The notes below the pieces were generated by a model. That model was not told the DNA's origin and did not search any database. It saw only the letters and a list, made by a program, of their open reading frames with translations. Position numbers and translations under genes: made by a program. From JAAELZ01 sp965209105 (GTDB lineage Bacteria > Pseudomonadota > Gammaproteobacteria > Arenicellales > Poriferihabitantaceae), in contig CBDBQB010000006.1 of the NCBI GenBank assembly GCA_965209105.1, positions 62,001 to 126,000 of the forward strand: a stretch of 64,000 bases of DNA, given 5' to 3'. Below are positions 46,797 to 55,991 of the stretch, one piece after another; position 1 is the stretch's first letter; every line of letters starts with the position of its first letter.

Positions 46797-47243
46797 AGAA
46801 GCCTTGCTGGTGCTGGCCATACTTGCTTTTGTGCCAGTAATACTGGTGGCACTGGCACTGGCGCTGGTATTGGCACTGGCGGTATTTGCCTGTGATTTAC
46901 TGACGCTTTCGCCCTCAAAACTACAGTTTTGGTCAATCGTCAGGTTATTAGAAATAACTTTTCCGCGCATCGTGCCACCGGCTAGAATTTCGACGTGCTC
47001 GCATTCTGCAGTGCCGTGAAATAAGCCTGTGATGCTTAATTTATTTGCCGAAACATCGCCATAAATGTTGCCCGATTGACCAATCGTAACGGTGCCCTTG
47101 GCGTTGATTTTACCCCGATGATTACCGTCTATGTGTAGCGCACAATTAGAGCTTATAGTGCCCTTGATTTTAGTGCTACTTGAGATAATTGTAGAGTCGG
47201 TCTTGATATCTGTTTGTTGATCAGGCTTATTAAAGATTGCCAT
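46794..47243 (-). CDS. Bactofilin (polymer-forming cytoskeletal protein)
   Basis: 149 residues. Residues 15-115 are the DUF583 bactofilin domain, with the ladder of short repeats ISSSTKIKGTISSNCALHIDG, GKINAKGTVTIGQSGNIYGD and GLFHGTAECEHVEILAGG. The last 35 residues are a Ser/Ala/Thr-rich tail. Bactofilins form filaments without nucleotide and localise wall enzymes. The gene begins 91 bases inside the M23 peptidase gene, the usual partner of bactofilins in cell-shape control. Confidence 0.92.
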   Translation of the reverse strand: MAIFNKPDQQTDIKTDSTIISSSTKIKGTISSNCALHIDGNHRGKINAKGTVTIGQSGNIYGDVSANKLSITGLFHGTAECEHVEILAGGTMRGKVISNNLTIDQNCSFEGESVSKSQANTASANTSASASATSITGTKASMASTSKAS

Positions 47244-48259
47244 TGAATGCCTCTTACTTTGGTGAAAATTTCCTGGTTACCAAACTCCCAGGTTAAAAAA
47301 TCGATTGGGTCAAGCGCTTTACTCAAATGCCTGACTTCATAATGTAGGTGTGGGCCGTCGGAACGCCCGGTATTGCCTGTGAATCCAATCAAATCTCCTT
47401 TTTGAACGACATCACCCACCTTTACTTTAAGCTCTGATAAATGGGCGTAGCGTGATTCAAAGCCAAAATTATGGGCAATCACGATAAGTTTGCCACTGAG
47501 CTTATTAGGCGCTGATTGCTTGACCACACCGTCGGCGGTGGCGTATAGGTTGGTGCCTTTCGCAGCTTTTAAATCGATACCATTGTGAAAACTTGCTTGT
47601 TTCGTAGTGGGGTGTTTCCGTTTTCCAAATTTGCTGGTGATACCAATATTTCTAGTCGGATAGCCGTTTGGAATGCTGTCATGTAAGATTCTTTGTTGGC
47701 TAATACTGAGACTGGCCAATGTGATTCTGTCTTCTAAAGCTATCGACTCTCCAGATTCGTCTCCATCTAAGCCAATACTCTCCTCCAACAAGATAACCCG
47801 GTCATCTAGCTCGACGAAATCCAATTCTTTAGAGACGAAGTGGTTTGAGATTGCGGTCAGGCGGTCGAGGATAGTCGACTCTAGCTCAGCATTTACCCCA
47901 CTGATTTGCTCCATCTGAGCGAGCACAACACTCATCAACTCTCGTTCTGTGCCACTGAGTTTAAGGGTTTGATTAAGCGTGGAATTTTTGGATGTTAATC
48001 TAACAAAAGCGTCTTCGAGTGAACTGGCCAAGGATTTCGTCTGAATCAATTCATCCTTTTGATTGAAGACGATCAAGTTGCTGGTAATCAACGCGAAGCT
48101 AAGCGTTGCAGTTGCGCCAATGATGAGTTTTTTTACTAATTTGGGTATCTTAAAGTGTCGAGTGCCACTTTTATCGCTTACCGTGATTAGAAAATACTTG
48201 TCGTTTTGGTTTTTACTCTTATTCTTATTTTTCTTAAGCATGTTGAATAGGGGTGGCAA
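47153..48259 (-). CDS. M23-family murein endopeptidase, bactofilin partner
   Basis: 368 residues (363 if started at the second Met, MLKKNKNK). A cytoplasmic Lys-rich start, a membrane helix at about 45-65 (LIIGATATLSFALITSNLIVF) and a coiled-coil region precede the peptidase domain, with zinc-site motifs FHNGIDLKA and GPHLHYEVR. It should cut peptide cross-links of peptidoglycan in the periplasm. Its 3' end overlaps the start of the bactofilin gene by 91 bases, far more than usual coupling, and the overlap encodes its own tail (QSLISLINKQIS). Confidence 0.92.
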   Translation of the reverse strand: MPPLFNMLKKNKNKSKNQNDKYFLITVSDKSGTRHFKIPKLVKKLIIGATATLSFALITSNLIVFNQKDELIQTKSLASSLEDAFVRLTSKNSTLNQTLKLSGTERELMSVVLAQMEQISGVNAELESTILDRLTAISNHFVSKELDFVELDDRVILLEESIGLDGDESGESIALEDRITLASLSISQQRILHDSIPNGYPTRNIGITSKFGKRKHPTTKQASFHNGIDLKAAKGTNLYATADGVVKQSAPNKLSGKLIVIAHNFGFESRYAHLSELKVKVGDVVQKGDLIGFTGNTGRSDGPHLHYEVRHLSKALDPIDFLTWEFGNQEIFTKVRGIQWQSLISLINKQISRPTLQLSQVALKSRAL

Positions 48260-48275
48260 TTTTGTTCAGCCTGAT

Positions 48276-48911
48276 TTAGCTATAAGTATTGCTAAAACGC
48301 TGATAGTTTTTATGCAGTCGCAACACATGTTTGACGTAGGACTGTGTTTCTGGATAAGGCGGAATTCCCGCGTAACGCGAGACCGCAGTTTCGCCTGCAT
48401 TATACGCGGCAAGCGCTAAGCGCACATCGTTATTATACTGTTTCATTAAGTGAGAGAAAAATGCAATTCCGCCGCGGAGGTTTTGATACGCATCGTAGGG
48501 GTTAATAACCTCGTAATTATTTGCGGTGGCAGGCATGAGCTGCATTAAGCCTTGCGCGCCTTTCGGGGACAAAGCATGGGGATTGAAATCTGACTCGACT
48601 TGCACAATCGCTTTGATCAAGGCGCGATCCTGATGATAGTTATCAGCAAGATTGAAAATGGTTATATCAAACACACTGGCGCGAGGCTGCAGATTCCGCG
48701 TCTTAAATTCATACTGTAGCGGCCGCAGAACGCGAATAGGTATTCTGGGCGTATAGGTTTTGACTAATCTTAATTTTGCGTCACGATTGGGGTGATCGCT
48801 GATAACGCGCGTGCCATTTTCTGCTTCGTAAATATACACCTTCGCCGCACTTGCTGAGGGGATCAACAAGTAACTCAAGCAAATTAGCGATGTCAAAAAA
48901 GCTCTAAACAT
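48276..48911 (-). CDS. Lytic transglycosylase (SLT domain)
   Basis: 211 residues. A signal peptide (MFRAFLTSLICLSYLLIPSA) is followed by a short N-terminal domain with VYIYEAENGTRVISDHP and by an SLT domain. Its catalytic Glu is in AIVQVESDFNPHALSPKGAQ, followed by GLMQLMPATA and ALAAYNAGETAV. It cleaves the glycan strands of peptidoglycan. It is followed after 16 bases by the M23 peptidase and then bactofilin, all on the minus strand, suggesting one wall-remodelling unit that cuts both glycan and peptide. Confidence 0.93.
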   Translation of the reverse strand: MFRAFLTSLICLSYLLIPSASAAKVYIYEAENGTRVISDHPNRDAKLRLVKTYTPRIPIRVLRPLQYEFKTRNLQPRASVFDITIFNLADNYHQDRALIKAIVQVESDFNPHALSPKGAQGLMQLMPATANNYEVINPYDAYQNLRGGIAFFSHLMKQYNNDVRLALAAYNAGETAVSRYAGIPPYPETQSYVKHVLRLHKNYQRFSNTYS

Positions 48912-48994
48912 GTATTAAGGGGTCAAAAAGGCGCGCAATTTTAACAGTTTAAGCGGTATTTTTCTATGCTTGTGTATCGCCAGTCAAATCCTAG

Positions 48995-50050
48995 CTAAAT
49001 ATGGGTGAGCTGGATCAAAAATGCGGCAAAAAAAGTTAATAGAATGACACCTTCGATACGCCTAATCTTGCGGTCATTCATTACAAAGAACAATAAGAAG
49101 AAAGCTGCGGCACTTGACAGTAACAAGTAATGAAGTAATGGCCCACTCATAAAGATTGGCTTGAACACGGAGATCAATCCAAAAATTCCCAAATAGTCAA
49201 AAATATTTGAGCCGATAATTTCTCCAAATAGGCTGTCTGTATTATTCTTCTTAACCAACATGATCGCAGTGGCAATTTCTGGAATCGAGGTTCCGATTGC
49301 CAATAAACTGGTGGCAAGCTTCGCGCTCGATAAGCCCAATATATCAGCGCCATTGGACAGAGAGGTCACCACGAAATCTCCCGATAGAAATAGGCAGGCT
49401 AAATTGATGAGCAACAAACCGAGCAGTCTCGGCATGGAATGAGCCTTAGATGCATTGTTATCGTCATCATCCCTATCATCGGCAGACGGCTTGTTGCCGT
49501 GGCGAATATTATGGTGTAAATAAAAGCCCAGCATGACAAGTAGCACAGCGCCTTCTAGTCTGGAGAAATGGCCATCGTAAAGACTAAACGCGGTGAGTAG
49601 GACGGCTCCAAAGAATACGCTCATTTGAGTGGCGAGCACTTCCCGATGAACTGCAAGCGCTTGTGTGGCGAATAAGGCCGCGATGCCAACGCCCAATAAA
49701 CAGTTCGCAACCACCGTGCCAAGAACATTGCCCACAATTATTTCTGGCTGGTTATTTAAGGCAGCGCCGATCGAGGAAAATAATTCAGGTGCTGAGGTGC
49801 CGATAGCGATGATAAGGATGCCGGTGTTTAATTTACTCAGCCCCATGCGATCACCCACGATAACCGCCATATCCGTGAATACGTCTGCCGCGCGGACAAG
49901 TACAATCAAACTAATAATAAATAGGCCAATTTCAATTCCGATGCTGCTGGAATGACCACGCAAGGTAATAAGGCCAAAACCCGCGGCGAGCGCAGCGATA
50001 TTAATGAGGCTCTTGGTTTTGGCCGGGCCTAATAAAGACGAATTTGACAT
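48995..50050 (-). CDS. CaCA-family sodium/calcium exchanger-like protein
   Basis: 351 residues with about ten membrane helices in two inverted halves. The two alpha-repeats carry IIAIGTSAPELFSSIGAAL and LLAIGTSIPEIATAIML, with VGNVLGTVVANCLLGVG and IGSNIFDYLGIFG. These acidic motifs coordinate Ca2+ or Na+ in exchangers such as YrbG. A very acidic cytoplasmic loop (DDRDDDDNN) separates the halves. It probably exports calcium in exchange for sodium or protons; the ion pair cannot be read from the sequence. No clear operon partner. Confidence 0.88.
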   Translation of the reverse strand: MSNSSLLGPAKTKSLINIAALAAGFGLITLRGHSSSIGIEIGLFIISLIVLVRAADVFTDMAVIVGDRMGLSKLNTGILIIAIGTSAPELFSSIGAALNNQPEIIVGNVLGTVVANCLLGVGIAALFATQALAVHREVLATQMSVFFGAVLLTAFSLYDGHFSRLEGAVLLVMLGFYLHHNIRHGNKPSADDRDDDDNNASKAHSMPRLLGLLLINLACLFLSGDFVVTSLSNGADILGLSSAKLATSLLAIGTSIPEIATAIMLVKKNNTDSLFGEIIGSNIFDYLGIFGLISVFKPIFMSGPLLHYLLLSSAAAFFLLFFVMNDRKIRRIEGVILLTFFAAFLIQLTHI

Positions 50051-50112
50051 GGAATCTATAGCGTATAGAGGGAGTGGTTATTGGGTGTCTTGGCTTAATA
50101 TCTGCGGCTTAA

Positions 50113-51066
50113 TTAGCGCAGTTGTTCTAGATAATCTCTCGCCTTGATGTGTTGCTTGTCCGCAGCCGATTGTATCCAGTATAAAGCAAGGGTTTCATTA
50201 CGATCAATCAGAATGCCATCAAGATAGTGCAAGCCCAGTTGATATTGGGCCTGTGGCTGACCATTTTTTGCGCTGCGCTGGACAAATTCAAAGGCGCGTT
50301 GGTCGTTGCGCTCGACCCCTAAACCTTGTTCATAAAGGCGCGCTAGTTGTAGTTCAGCGCCAGCGCTACCGGCATCTGCAGCCGATAACCAAAGTGTGTG
50401 AGCTTTCGCATAATTCTTTTGGTCAAAGGCTTCGCTGGCGAAGGCAAGCATGCTGCTTAAACTTGGGTTGCTGATCTGATCAGCGTTATCGACTAAATCA
50501 CTGTCGATATCAAACTTTGATTCCTCAAAAATGCTTTCTAAGAAATCGTGTGCTTGTGAATGGCCGTTATCGCTGGCGCGACGAAACCACTTGACTCCCT
50601 CATCTGCCTGCTTGCGAACGCCGTCACCATTCCATAGCAGAACTGCCAAGTTAAATTGAGCTTGCGTGTGGTTCTGCCTCGCGGCACGTTCCCACCAAAT
50701 ACGTGCGCGTTCATTGTCTTTTTGCACACCGTTTCCGGTGTAATACGCTAAGGCTAAATTGTGTTGACCCATGGCAAGCCCAGCATCCCCTGCGCGCCTG
50801 AATAAGTTCACCGCGCGTTCGGGGTCTGCGGCGCCGCCAATTCCCTTTGACAGCAAAATTCCCAAATTGAAGATCGCGCTGAGATTGGCGTTTTTGGCGC
50901 CGAGTTCCCAATGTTTCCGAGCCTGTTTAAATTCCTTATTTTGATAGGATTGAACGCCCAATTCGTAATCAGACGCCGCTATTAGCGTCCCGGAAAATAA
51001 AACGCTAAGGAGTATAGCTCCTTTATATAAAAAGCCAGTGAACTGAGGTAAATAGGGGCTTGGCAC
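50113..51066 (-). CDS. Exported Sel1-repeat protein
   Basis: Started at GTG 51066, giving 317 residues with an N-terminal signal (FLYKGAILLSVLFSGTLIAA). The frame stays open to ATG 51234, but those 56 codons are not signal-like and run into the gyrA upstream region. At least six Sel1-type repeats follow (AIFNLGILLSKGIGGAADPERA, MGQHNLALAYYTGNGVQ, AQFNLAVLLWNGDGV, AELQLARLYEQGLGV, AQYQLGLHYLDGI). Sel1 repeats are protein-binding helix pairs used in periplasmic assembly and signalling. The partner is unknown. Confidence 0.8.
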   Translation of the reverse strand: MPSPYLPQFTGFLYKGAILLSVLFSGTLIAASDYELGVQSYQNKEFKQARKHWELGAKNANLSAIFNLGILLSKGIGGAADPERAVNLFRRAGDAGLAMGQHNLALAYYTGNGVQKDNERARIWWERAARQNHTQAQFNLAVLLWNGDGVRKQADEGVKWFRRASDNGHSQAHDFLESIFEESKFDIDSDLVDNADQISNPSLSSMLAFASEAFDQKNYAKAHTLWLSAADAGSAGAELQLARLYEQGLGVERNDQRAFEFVQRSAKNGQPQAQYQLGLHYLDGILIDRNETLALYWIQSAADKQHIKARDYLEQLR

Positions 51067-51264
51067 GATAAGGTTTGGTGGAATGCAAGGAGTGAAATAT
51101 TTAGCGCAATTATACGCATTTTGAGACGCTAGATGGCTGTGTTTGCGGGGCTTGCTATGGTAAACTTTAACGCTTGTTTTAAAGGCACAAATAGCGGTTA
51201 AATTAAACCCCGCTTTACGTGGAAATCCCTCCATTTTCGATCTCTTAACTTAGCCAAAACCATT

Positions 51265-53976
51265 ATGACAGATCAGATCATTGCGAAAGAAATGATTTCC
51301 GCAAATATCGAGCAAGAAATGCGTCAATCATATCTTGATTATGCGATGAGCGTGATCGTTGGGCGTGCTTTGCCCGATGTGCGCGATGGTCTAAAGCCCG
51401 TTCATCGTCGCGTTTTATTTGCGATGGAAGAACTGAGTAACGCTTGGAATAAGCCGTATAAAAAATCTGCGCGCGTGGTCGGTGACGTGATCGGTAAATA
51501 CCACCCTCACGGCGATACAGCTGTCTACGATACCATCGTACGATTGGCGCAGGATTTCTCGATGCGTTACCCACTGATCGATGGGCAGGGTAACTTCGGT
51601 TCGGTGGATGGCGATGCGCCTGCGGCGATGCGTTATACCGAAATCCGTTTGTCGAAAGTTGCCCATGAATTGCTCGCAGACCTTGGCAAGGAAACGGTTG
51701 ATTTTGGCCCCAACTACGACGAAACCGAAATGCAGCCTTTGGTGCTGCCAACACGCATCCCTGGATTGTTGGTCAATGGTTCGGCGGGTATTGCGGTCGG
51801 AATGGCCACCAATATTCCACCCCATAATCTGCGCGAAGTGATAGACGCCAGTTTGATGCTGCTCGATCAACCGGATGCGAGTATTGACGACATCATGCAG
51901 CATATACCTGGGCCAGATTTTCCCACCAGCGGAATGATTGTCGGAACTGCAGGGATACGCGAAGCGTATATGACGGGTCGTGGCCGCGCCTATGTGCGCG
52001 CACGGGCTGAAATAGAAACCAACGCTAAAGGCCGCGAGTCGATCGTGGTGCATGAATTACCTTATCAGGTCAATAAAGCGCGCTTAATGGAAAAGATTGC
52101 CGAACTGGTTAAGAACAAGCAGATAGAAGGTATCTCTGCGATCCGCGATGAGTCAGATAAAGACGGCATGCGTATGGTGGTGGAGCTGAAAAGAGGCGAG
52201 CCCGCGGAGGTGGTATTGAACCACCTGTACAAGCAGACGCGTATGCAAACCGTCTTCGGCTTGAATATGGTGGCGCTGGAGAATAATCAGCCCAAATTAT
52301 TCAATCTGAAAGAAATGCTCGATGCATTTTTGCGTCATCGCCGCGAAGTGGTCACACGTCGGACTATTTTTGAACTTAAGAAGTTGCGCGGCAGGGCGCA
52401 TATATTAGAAGGCTTGGCTGTCGCACTGGCAAATATTGACGAAGTTATCGCTTTGATTAAAGCTGCGCAATCGCCTGCCGAGGCAAAACAAGCCATGTTG
52501 GCGCGAAACTGGGCGCCGGGCATCGTTGAAAAGATGTTAGCGCGCGGTGATGCGAAGCTTTCTCGCCCCGATGGCTTATCCGAGCACTATGGATTAGTTA
52601 AGGCAGATTACCAGCTCTCCCCCGAACAGGCTCAAGCGATACTTGAACTACGCTTGCATCGCTTAACCGGCCTCGAGCAGGATAAAATTCGAAATGAATA
52701 TGTAGAGATCATCGAGACTATCGTTGATTTGTTGGAAATTCTTGAAGATCCAGAGCGCTTGGTTTTGGTTATCAAGGAGGAACTGCTGGAGGTGCGTGAG
52801 CAATTTGGAGATGATCGGCGTACAGAAATCACCGAAGGCGCGGTCGATATTTCGATGGAAGATTTAATCGCAGAAGAAGACGTGGTGGTGACCATTTCGC
52901 ATGCGGGCTACGCGAAAGCGCAGCCGATCACCGACTACCGTGCTCAGCGACGCGGCGGACGCGGAAAAATGGCGACCAAAAACAAAGAAGAAGACTTTGT
53001 AAGCCGGATGTTTGTGGCCAATACGCATGACACCCTGCTGTGCTTTTCAAGCGCTGGAAAAGTGTACTGGCTCAAGGTATTCCAGCTGCCTGTTGCGAGC
53101 CGAAGTGCGCGCGGCAAGCCGCTGGTAAATCTATTACCATTGGAGTCTGAAGAGCGTATTACTGCGGTTTTGCCGGTTCGAGATTATCTCGACGATCAGT
53201 TTATTGTGATGGCGACCGCCAATGGCACAGTCAAGAAGAGTTTATTGACCGATTACTCTAACCCCAGGGCAGGCGGCATTATTGCCCTTCGTCTGGTAGA
53301 GGGCGACGAGCTGATTAAAGTCTCGATTACCGAGGGCAAGCAACACATTATGTTGGTCAGTTCCTCTGGCAAGGCTGTGCGTTTTGATGAGTCTGATGCA
53401 CGCCCATTGGGCCGTGTCGCGCGCGGTGTTAGGGGTATCCGACTGGCGGATGGGCATCAAGTTATTTCAATGATTATCTTACCCGCTGAGCAAACTCCGC
53501 CCAGTGAATCAGATGACCCCGCCGGCGAGCAAAGCTTGCTTTTTTGTACTGAAAATGGCTATGGTAAACGTACCACGATCGCTGATTTTCCTGTGCACCG
53601 GCGTGGCGGGCAGGGCGTTATCGCGATCAAGACCCCCGAGCGTAACGGCAAGGTGGTGAATGCCTGCATGGTTCAGTCCGGAGATGAAGTCATGTTAATT
53701 ACAGACGGTGGCGTATTGATTCGTACTCGATCTGATGAGATATCCATTCAGGGGCGCAACACCCAAGGTGTTCGTGTCATCGCGCTGTCTAAAGACGAGC
53801 GCTTGGTCACCGTAGATCGCGTTGATGAGACACAAAACGAAGATTTAGATGGAGACCAAGAAGCAGGTGAAGAGCCAGGTGACGAGCCAGGTGTACAGGT
53901 CGGCACAGCTGAACAAGTCGAGGTGGTAGACGAATCATCAGACAGTGATGCAGAAGAAAGTGGCGACGAGGAGTAG
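51265..53976 (+). CDS. gyrA: DNA gyrase subunit A
   Basis: 903 residues. The catalytic Tyr124 is in AAMRYTEIR. The quinolone-resistance region is YHPHGDTAVYD, with Thr85 where E. coli has Ser83 and Asp89 at the E. coli Asp87 position. The GyrA box QRRGGRG (about residue 560) marks it as gyrase rather than topoisomerase IV. The C-terminal beta-pinwheel is followed by a long acidic tail (GDQEAGEEPGDEPG, then DSDAEESGDEE). Gyrase introduces negative supercoils using ATP. It starts the gyrA-pheA-tyrA-aroA-cmk-rpsA run; serC, often present here, is missing. Confidence 0.98.
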   Translation: MTDQIIAKEMISANIEQEMRQSYLDYAMSVIVGRALPDVRDGLKPVHRRVLFAMEELSNAWNKPYKKSARVVGDVIGKYHPHGDTAVYDTIVRLAQDFSMRYPLIDGQGNFGSVDGDAPAAMRYTEIRLSKVAHELLADLGKETVDFGPNYDETEMQPLVLPTRIPGLLVNGSAGIAVGMATNIPPHNLREVIDASLMLLDQPDASIDDIMQHIPGPDFPTSGMIVGTAGIREAYMTGRGRAYVRARAEIETNAKGRESIVVHELPYQVNKARLMEKIAELVKNKQIEGISAIRDESDKDGMRMVVELKRGEPAEVVLNHLYKQTRMQTVFGLNMVALENNQPKLFNLKEMLDAFLRHRREVVTRRTIFELKKLRGRAHILEGLAVALANIDEVIALIKAAQSPAEAKQAMLARNWAPGIVEKMLARGDAKLSRPDGLSEHYGLVKADYQLSPEQAQAILELRLHRLTGLEQDKIRNEYVEIIETIVDLLEILEDPERLVLVIKEELLEVREQFGDDRRTEITEGAVDISMEDLIAEEDVVVTISHAGYAKAQPITDYRAQRRGGRGKMATKNKEEDFVSRMFVANTHDTLLCFSSAGKVYWLKVFQLPVASRSARGKPLVNLLPLESEERITAVLPVRDYLDDQFIVMATANGTVKKSLLTDYSNPRAGGIIALRLVEGDELIKVSITEGKQHIMLVSSSGKAVRFDESDARPLGRVARGVRGIRLADGHQVISMIILPAEQTPPSESDDPAGEQSLLFCTENGYGKRTTIADFPVHRRGGQGVIAIKTPERNGKVVNACMVQSGDEVMLITDGGVLIRTRSDEISIQGRNTQGVRVIALSKDERLVTVDRVDETQNEDLDGDQEAGEEPGDEPGVQVGTAEQVEVVDESSDSDAEESGDEE

Positions 53977-53985
53977 TCCATCACC

Positions 53986-55071
53986 ATGAGCCTGGAAAAG
54001 GATCTTAAATCGCTTAGAGATCAGATAGATGGGATTGATTCGGCCTTATTAAAGCTGCTGAATGATCGTGTTGCCTTGGCCAAAGAAATTGGTGTGATTA
54101 AGGAGAAACATAGCGAAGATTCTACCGTTATATATCGCCCTGAACGAGAAGCGCAGGTCGTGCGTCGCTTGACCGAGGAAAATACGGGTGATTTAACAGC
54201 TGAGCAGGTGAATCTGTTGTATCGAGAGGTAATGTCGATTTGCCGTGGTGCCGAGGCGCGATTACGTGTCGCGGTGTTAGGCCCTGAAGCGACCTTTACC
54301 GAAATGGCGGCATTGCAACAGTTCGGGTCTAGCGTTGAGATCGTTTATCAATCGCGCATCGATCAGGTATTTAAGGCGGTTGAAACGGGGAATACTGATT
54401 ATGGTGTGGTGCCGGTAGAAAATTCAACCGAAGGTGTGGTGAGCGCGACGGCAGATATGCTGGCCACCACGTCGCTTAATATTGCGGGCGAGATTCAGCT
54501 GGCGATACATCAAGCTTTACTCAGCCAGGAAGCTTCGCTAGCTTCGGTTAAGACAATATTCTCGCACACTCAATCACTTTCTCAATGCCAGGTTTGGCTG
54601 CGTGAAAATTTACCCAATGCCAAAGTAGAAAGTGTATCCAGCAATGCGCAGGCAGCGCGCTTAGCCAGCGAAAGCGAGCATAGCGGAGCGATTGCGAGTG
54701 AGCGTGCGGCACAAACCTATAACTTAAACGTGTTGGCCAGTCATATAGAAGATAATAAGGAAAATACCACGCGTTTTCTGGTGCTTTCGCGCGAACAAGT
54801 CGCGGCCAGTGGAAAGGATAAAACCAGCCTCATTATGAGTTGTAAAAATGAGCCGGGTAGTTTGTTTAAATTATTGAAGCCCTTGCACGATCATGGCATC
54901 AGTATGCTTAAGATTGAATCACGCCCATCTAAGACAAAGCGTTGGGAGTATTTATTTTTTGTCGATGTGGAAGGTCACCAAGAGGATGAAGAGTTGAAAT
55001 TGGCTTTATCAGAAGTCGAAGAAGCGGCTGAGTATTTTCGTGTATTAGGTGCCTATCCGGGTGCCGACTAA
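53986..55071 (+). CDS. pheA: Bifunctional chorismate mutase / prephenate dehydratase
   Basis: 361 residues. Residues 1-85 are the helical AroQ-type chorismate mutase (SLRDQIDGIDSALLKLLNDR). A prephenate dehydratase domain follows (VAVLGPEATFTEMAA, VPVENSTEGVV, ENTTRFLVLS), then an ACT domain with KIESRPSK, the phenylalanine-sensing site. It makes phenylpyruvate from chorismate, with feedback by phenylalanine expected. It lies 9 bases after gyrA and 9 bases before tyrA. Confidence 0.97.
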   Translation: MSLEKDLKSLRDQIDGIDSALLKLLNDRVALAKEIGVIKEKHSEDSTVIYRPEREAQVVRRLTEENTGDLTAEQVNLLYREVMSICRGAEARLRVAVLGPEATFTEMAALQQFGSSVEIVYQSRIDQVFKAVETGNTDYGVVPVENSTEGVVSATADMLATTSLNIAGEIQLAIHQALLSQEASLASVKTIFSHTQSLSQCQVWLRENLPNAKVESVSSNAQAARLASESEHSGAIASERAAQTYNLNVLASHIEDNKENTTRFLVLSREQVAASGKDKTSLIMSCKNEPGSLFKLLKPLHDHGISMLKIESRPSKTKRWEYLFFVDVEGHQEDEELKLALSEVEEAAEYFRVLGAYPGAD

Positions 55072-55080
55072 GTTTTCAGC

Positions 55081-55971
55081 GTGAGCGAGCCAGCCTTTCA
55101 TATTGATAAGCTTGCACTGATTGGTGTCGGACTGATTGGCGGATCGTTGGTCAAAGCGCTGCGCGGGCAAAATGCTGTGGGCGAAGTGGTCGGCGTGGGC
55201 AGAAAGGTAGAAAATCTAAAGCTCGCGCAATCTATGGGCTTGCTTGATCAATATACCCACCATGTTGACGAGGCGGTAAAGGATGCTGACGTCGTGGTTT
55301 TGGCGACCCCGGTGGGTGAGTTAGAAAGCCTGCTTTCAAAGATAATGCCGAATCTGGGTCAAGACGCAGTCGTCACGGATGTCGGCAGTGTGAAAGGCGC
55401 GGTGATTGACGCAGCGCGTCGTGCGATGGGCAATCGGTTCGATCAGTTTGTTCCCGCCCATCCCATTGCTGGATCAGAAGCATCTGGCGCGGCTGCTGCA
55501 CGCGCAGATTTATACAAAGATCATGTTGTCGTGATTACGCCCACGGCAGAAATGCGAACAGCCTTCGGAACTAAGGTGACGCAAATGTGGCAGGCAGTTG
55601 GGGCTGAAGTGTTTGAAATGGACATTGAGTTGCATGATCAGGTACTCGGTGTCACCAGTCATCTTCCACATGCGATTGTCTATGCCCTAATGAATTATCT
55701 ATCCCAGCAAAAAGACCCACCGACTTATTATCGATTTGCTGCTGGCGGGCTGTATGATTTGACGCGAATCGCATCCAGTGATGCATTAATGTGGAAAGAT
55801 ATATTATTGAATAATAAGGGTAAAATTGTTGAGATCATGCGTGAATTTTCTATCGAGCTATTGCAGATAGCCGATAGTATTGACGCGGGTGATGAGGCGT
55901 TATTGTTGCAGCGTTTTGAGCGTGCCAAACAGGTTCGTGGCGAGCTGTCTAAAATCCGCAAAACAAAGTAA
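55081..55971 (+). CDS. tyrA: Prephenate dehydrogenase
   Basis: 296 residues from a GTG start 9 bases after pheA. The N-terminal Rossmann fold carries LALIGVGLIGGSLVKAL. The substrate-binding region has VPAHPIAGSEASG and VTSHLPHAIVYAL. It oxidises prephenate to 4-hydroxyphenylpyruvate on the way to tyrosine. There is no fused chorismate mutase domain, in contrast to the enterobacterial TyrA; the mutase activity comes from PheA. Confidence 0.95.
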   Translation: MSEPAFHIDKLALIGVGLIGGSLVKALRGQNAVGEVVGVGRKVENLKLAQSMGLLDQYTHHVDEAVKDADVVVLATPVGELESLLSKIMPNLGQDAVVTDVGSVKGAVIDAARRAMGNRFDQFVPAHPIAGSEASGAAAARADLYKDHVVVITPTAEMRTAFGTKVTQMWQAVGAEVFEMDIELHDQVLGVTSHLPHAIVYALMNYLSQQKDPPTYYRFAAGGLYDLTRIASSDALMWKDILLNNKGKIVEIMREFSIELLQIADSIDAGDEALLLQRFERAKQVRGELSKIRKTK

Positions 55972-55991
55972 GGGTCAGATAAGGCAATCTT

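Noticed and set aside
46804..47019. Very hydrophobic 71-codon plus-strand frame
   Set aside because: It is the complement of the Ser/Ala/Thr-rich tail and end of the bactofilin gene, and hydrophobic only for that reason.
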